21,648 bases of DNA, taken from Porogramme epimiltina. Lineage: Eukaryota > Basidiomycota > Agaricomycetes > Polyporales > Polyporaceae. Made by a program: the position numbers and the translations under genes. Below the pieces are notes generated by a model that did no database searches, was not told the origin of the DNA, and was given only the letters and a program-made list of their open reading frames with translations. The stretch spans positions 1 through 21,648 of the forward strand of contig FTLJ01000757.1 in the NCBI GenBank assembly GCA_900155495.1, written 5' to 3'. The number at the start of each line of letters is the position of its first letter. The first letter of the stretch is position 1. Shown one piece after another: positions 19,116 through 21,648 of the stretch.

Positions 19116-19612
19116 GATCTGGAGCAACACAGCGAATGGAAATACCGTGTGCATTAGTTACGAGATTGGCTGACCCCTGCACAATGCCGCCTAGCACTGC
19201 AAGTTCGACTTACCGAGGATTCAGGCGGGGCTGACGAAGACGTTCCGTCTGAGTCGTATATTACTCTCAAATCTATTTACCGCCGCACGTTCTCATACTC
19301 CTTCGAAGAGAACAACTGTGGACCCTCGTGGACGTTGAGGAAGGACCCGACGTCGTGGCCGGTGCCGTCCTATAGGCGGGATATGCGTGTGTTAATGACG
19401 TGTGTGCAGCACGGCACTCCAACGAACGAGCTTACCATACAGTTCAGGCCATCTTGCCAGAGGACCTTGCGCGCGAGGACGTCGAGTCTAGCTCCGGTAG
19501 TTCCTCGAGGGAAGACGGCCGAGTCAATGGCAATCTGACGCGAGTGCACCTCATTAGCACCGGCCCTCAATGGAAGCCAGGAAGTTTACGTACAAAACGT
19601 TGCTTGTGTTGA
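19116..19612 (+). pseudogene. Decayed gene or 3' part of the upstream gene
   Basis: Exon 19116-19146 (DLEQHSEWKY) is joined in phase by a 48-bp intron (GTGTGC..CCTAG) to 19195 onward: LQVRLTEDSGGADEDVPSES and YITLKSIYRRTFSYSFEEN. Around 19308-19316 the coding sense moves to another frame, LWTLVDVEEGPDVVAGAVL, which meets TAG at 19373-19375. It continues AGYACVNDVCAARHSNERAY and HTVQAILPEDLAREDVESSS to TGA at 19612. A one-base loss plus CAG-to-TAG would explain both breaks. No intron that removes them was found. The acidic/Ser tail and the C-x-N-D-x-C stretch are notable, but the family is not recognised. Confidence 0.6.
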
Positions 19613-19765
19613 GGCACTAAACAAAGGCAGTACAAGATAATGTGGCATTCTCGCGTCCAAAAGACAAGGATCTGTTTGTTTACGCTGGTAGAGGAGGGAG
19701 CCTGGAGGACAGCTATCCAGGTTGTTGAATTCATCTTGATACCGTACACAAATACACTCGATGAA

Positions 19766-20849
19766 CTACAGAGTCGGCATATGCATTGCATCCCAAAGTT
19801 CCTCACACTCGTCAGCACCCCAAGACTCGCCGAGGACCTTGCGGAGCTCATGACTGAAGTCAGCCACACTCAACGACCAGACACGGGCCTGGATGATGAC
19901 CCAGAGTTCGCTGTACTTGACCTGCTTGCGCCGCATGATTGCGTCCGCCGCGGCGCCAAGCTTTGTGGGATAGCCAGTCGTAGAGGGCTTAGCGAAGAGC
20001 CGTCTGAGGACGCGAATCTCCAGTGGCAGATTTAAGTCTTCTACCGCTGAGTTTATGACCTTGTTCAGTATGCGTAGTGAAGATTGAAGAATGAAGGCTT
20101 ACCTTGTGCTAGTGCATCCACCTCTCTCGTTGTAGAAGACGTGGCGGCGGCGGGGGGCATAGATGAGGACTTGGACGCGGCAACGTGGACGGGTACGGAT
20201 AGTGGCCCTAACGGCGCCGCTTGGGAATAGGATGGTGGGGCGACCTCTGTGCTGGCCATTTGCGGAGGCGGAGTGCGAACGCGACCATTAACAAGTGCGG
20301 GGAACGAGTATGCAGGCTTCCGTAACATCCAGATAACAGCATCGACAAACGAAGAGAATCGTTGAAAGTCTACGTTTTTGCGTTCCGCCTGACTCTCACC
20401 AATGTGGGGGGGGATGTCAGGCCTACATCGGTAAGTATGAGCAGGGCGGACGACGTGATATAAGGACGAACCATGGACACCCAACCCAGATACCAGTAAA
20501 CATCTTTGGTTTCGCGCGGCGAACCGCATAAATAGGAATTGTAGGCACGTCGAGATCGGGTCCGTATTTCTGGGTACCATATGCGAGGCGATGGGCGTCG
20601 CGAGGACCGAACTGGCTGAAGACGTCCCGGTTGAGTTTGGAAATCTCGAGTGCATCCTGCGGCTGCATGCAGGTGACAACGATGGGGAGTAGCCGCGAGT
20701 AGTCACCGCAGGCGGTATCATGGGGCCTGTAGAGTATAACATGAGAAAGTCATGAAGAGCGATAAGCAGCAAGACACTCACCTAGCACTCAGAACGGTTT
20801 CACCTGTCTGCCCGAGGAGGACGTAGTACCTTTCCGAGGCGTCATCCAT
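19766..20849 (-). CDS. 304-aa protein with possible RNase H N-terminal-like segment
   Basis: The exons are 20849-20782, 20726-20481, 20422-20103 and 20046-19766. Introns are 55, 58 and 56 bp (donors GTGAGT, GTGTCC, GTAAGC; acceptors TACAG, TGTAG, CTCAG). They sum to 915 bases. The product starts MDDASERYYVLLGQTGETVL. Residues about 88-145 (PIYAVRRAKPKMFTGIWVGP..NVDFQRFSSFVDAVIWML) have the order YAVrxG..Gix..W..FxxFxxAxxa seen in the caulimovirus-VI/RNase H1 N-terminal fold, which binds nucleic-acid hybrids; the usual glycine-rich turns are only partly present. A Pro/Ser-rich linker follows. The C-terminal 90 residues are helical (LPLEIRVLRRLFAK, YSELWVIIQARVWSLSVADF). The GTGTCC donor is weak but is the only phase-keeping choice. 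The domain call is tentative. Confidence 0.75.
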
Positions 20850-21648
20850 ACTTTGCAGATAAGCAAGAGACAGGTGGGCGAGAGAACAACAGAAGTCTGC
20901 GGTCCTATTTAACGACTGGCAGCGGCCATGGCCGAGGCCTACGAAATGAAGTCACATGGGCCCCGTGAGCGAATTCGGGTCGAGAAGCCTTCAAGAATGC
21001 TCATGTGCTGCAGGTGTGTGACTTTGCGTGTACTCCTTCCCTTGGCACGATGACGGCAGCGGTCGCGAAGTGCGCAGTACAGAATTGAGCGATTGTCAGA
21101 ACGTGGTGACAGACGTGACTATTTGGGGTAAAAAGCACACCTTGCTCACATGTTGTTTGAATTGATGTATGGCGGCCTGAACGGCAGCACAGTACGCGAT
21201 GGCCTCGCCGGGGATAGTGACTTCGTTAGATTCTTCGCCCCTAAAGAAATTCAAGGCTATACTCGGGTGGAACCACCAAGAAGAATGATGTTACAGATCC
21301 GGTCTCCGACTGCATTCCGACACCTGTTCTATTGGCCCAGAGAATGTATAATCGAAACTCGATGAGCGATGATTTGCGGCGTAGTGGGTAGTGAGGAGTC
21401 TGGAGTCTGGACAGCCCGCGAGAAATGAGATGAGGGCGCCTAATTATTGGTAACCTAGCTCACGTGCCCCCTGACGAGTAACATTGATGATAGTAGTAAA
21501 CATATCGCACACTTTAGTGAGCAACATACATAAAGTGTAATTTGAAGCTTAAACTGCTTGGATCTATGAAGTTATTCTTTATCGGCTGTAATCTGCTTTT
21601 CAATGGTAAAACTTAAGTAGTCCAGGTGTGCCCGGAGGGCCCTGGTAT
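20850..21648. other. Promoter of the minus-strand gene, then no clear gene
   Basis: TTAAATAG on the minus strand (20905-20912) lies 56-63 bp before the ATG at 20849. Further right, a plus-strand ATG frame at 21150-21365 (71 codons, GGLNGSTVRDGLAGDSDF..) is the only moderately protein-like piece, with no visible promoter or splice sites. The last 270 bases are AT-richer with nothing recognised. Confidence 0.4.

Noticed and set aside
19640..20035. Plus-strand 131-codon open frame
   Set aside because: Most of it is antisense to exon 4 of the minus-strand 304-residue gene, whose four exons keep phase throughout.

Overview
The window looks like nuclear DNA of a mushroom-forming or wood-decay basidiomycete (Agaricomycetes). 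Genes are cut by many very short introns (about 41-75 bp, GT..AG, often with a CTRAY/CTGAC-like branch site). Many starts have a TATA-type box 40-65 bp upstream. Several predicted proteins resemble, from memory, gene families expanded in Agaricomycetes. No bacterial operon, rRNA, CRISPR array, tRNA or intact transposon was seen. All exon structures were built by hand from splice signals and reading-frame continuity. Where the exons sum to a complete frame I say so; no transcript or database evidence was available.

Left part (1-6.6 kb): mostly gene-poor. It holds a possible gene start with an early stop (608-768), a short tandem repeat (1389-1430), and an AT-richer pair of plus-strand genes: an intact 157-residue orphan (2003-2600) and a 5-exon gene interrupted by two adjacent in-frame stops (2868-3729). 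A cluster of TTGACC/GGTCAA motifs (5278-5366) and a clear pseudogene (5741-6603) follow.

Middle (7.1-12.9 kb): an 8-exon minus-strand orphan (7133-8875) is divergent from a plus-strand gene with one C2H2-spaced zinc finger and a Pro/Ser-rich tail (9417-10249). Next come a plus-strand orphan (10472-11370) and, convergent with it, a minus-strand member of a nucleotidyltransferase-reminiscent family (11433-12919) whose last junctions do not keep frame. About 1.7 kb without a clear gene follows.

Right part (14.6-20.9 kb): an F-box-like protein (14627-15773), a plus-strand orphan (16563-17163), a convergent minus-strand orphan preceded by a tiny upstream ORF (17304-18113), a plus-strand gene (18460-18983), a decayed plus-strand gene or its 3' part (19116-19612), and a convergent 4-exon minus-strand gene with a possible RNase H N-terminal/caulimovirus-VI-like segment (19766-20849). 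The last 0.8 kb is without a convincing gene.

The genes do not form a visible pathway. The picture is of a fast-evolving accessory region: orphan and expanded-family genes mixed with pseudogenes. Most of the disabling stops can be explained by single C-to-T (or G-to-A) changes.
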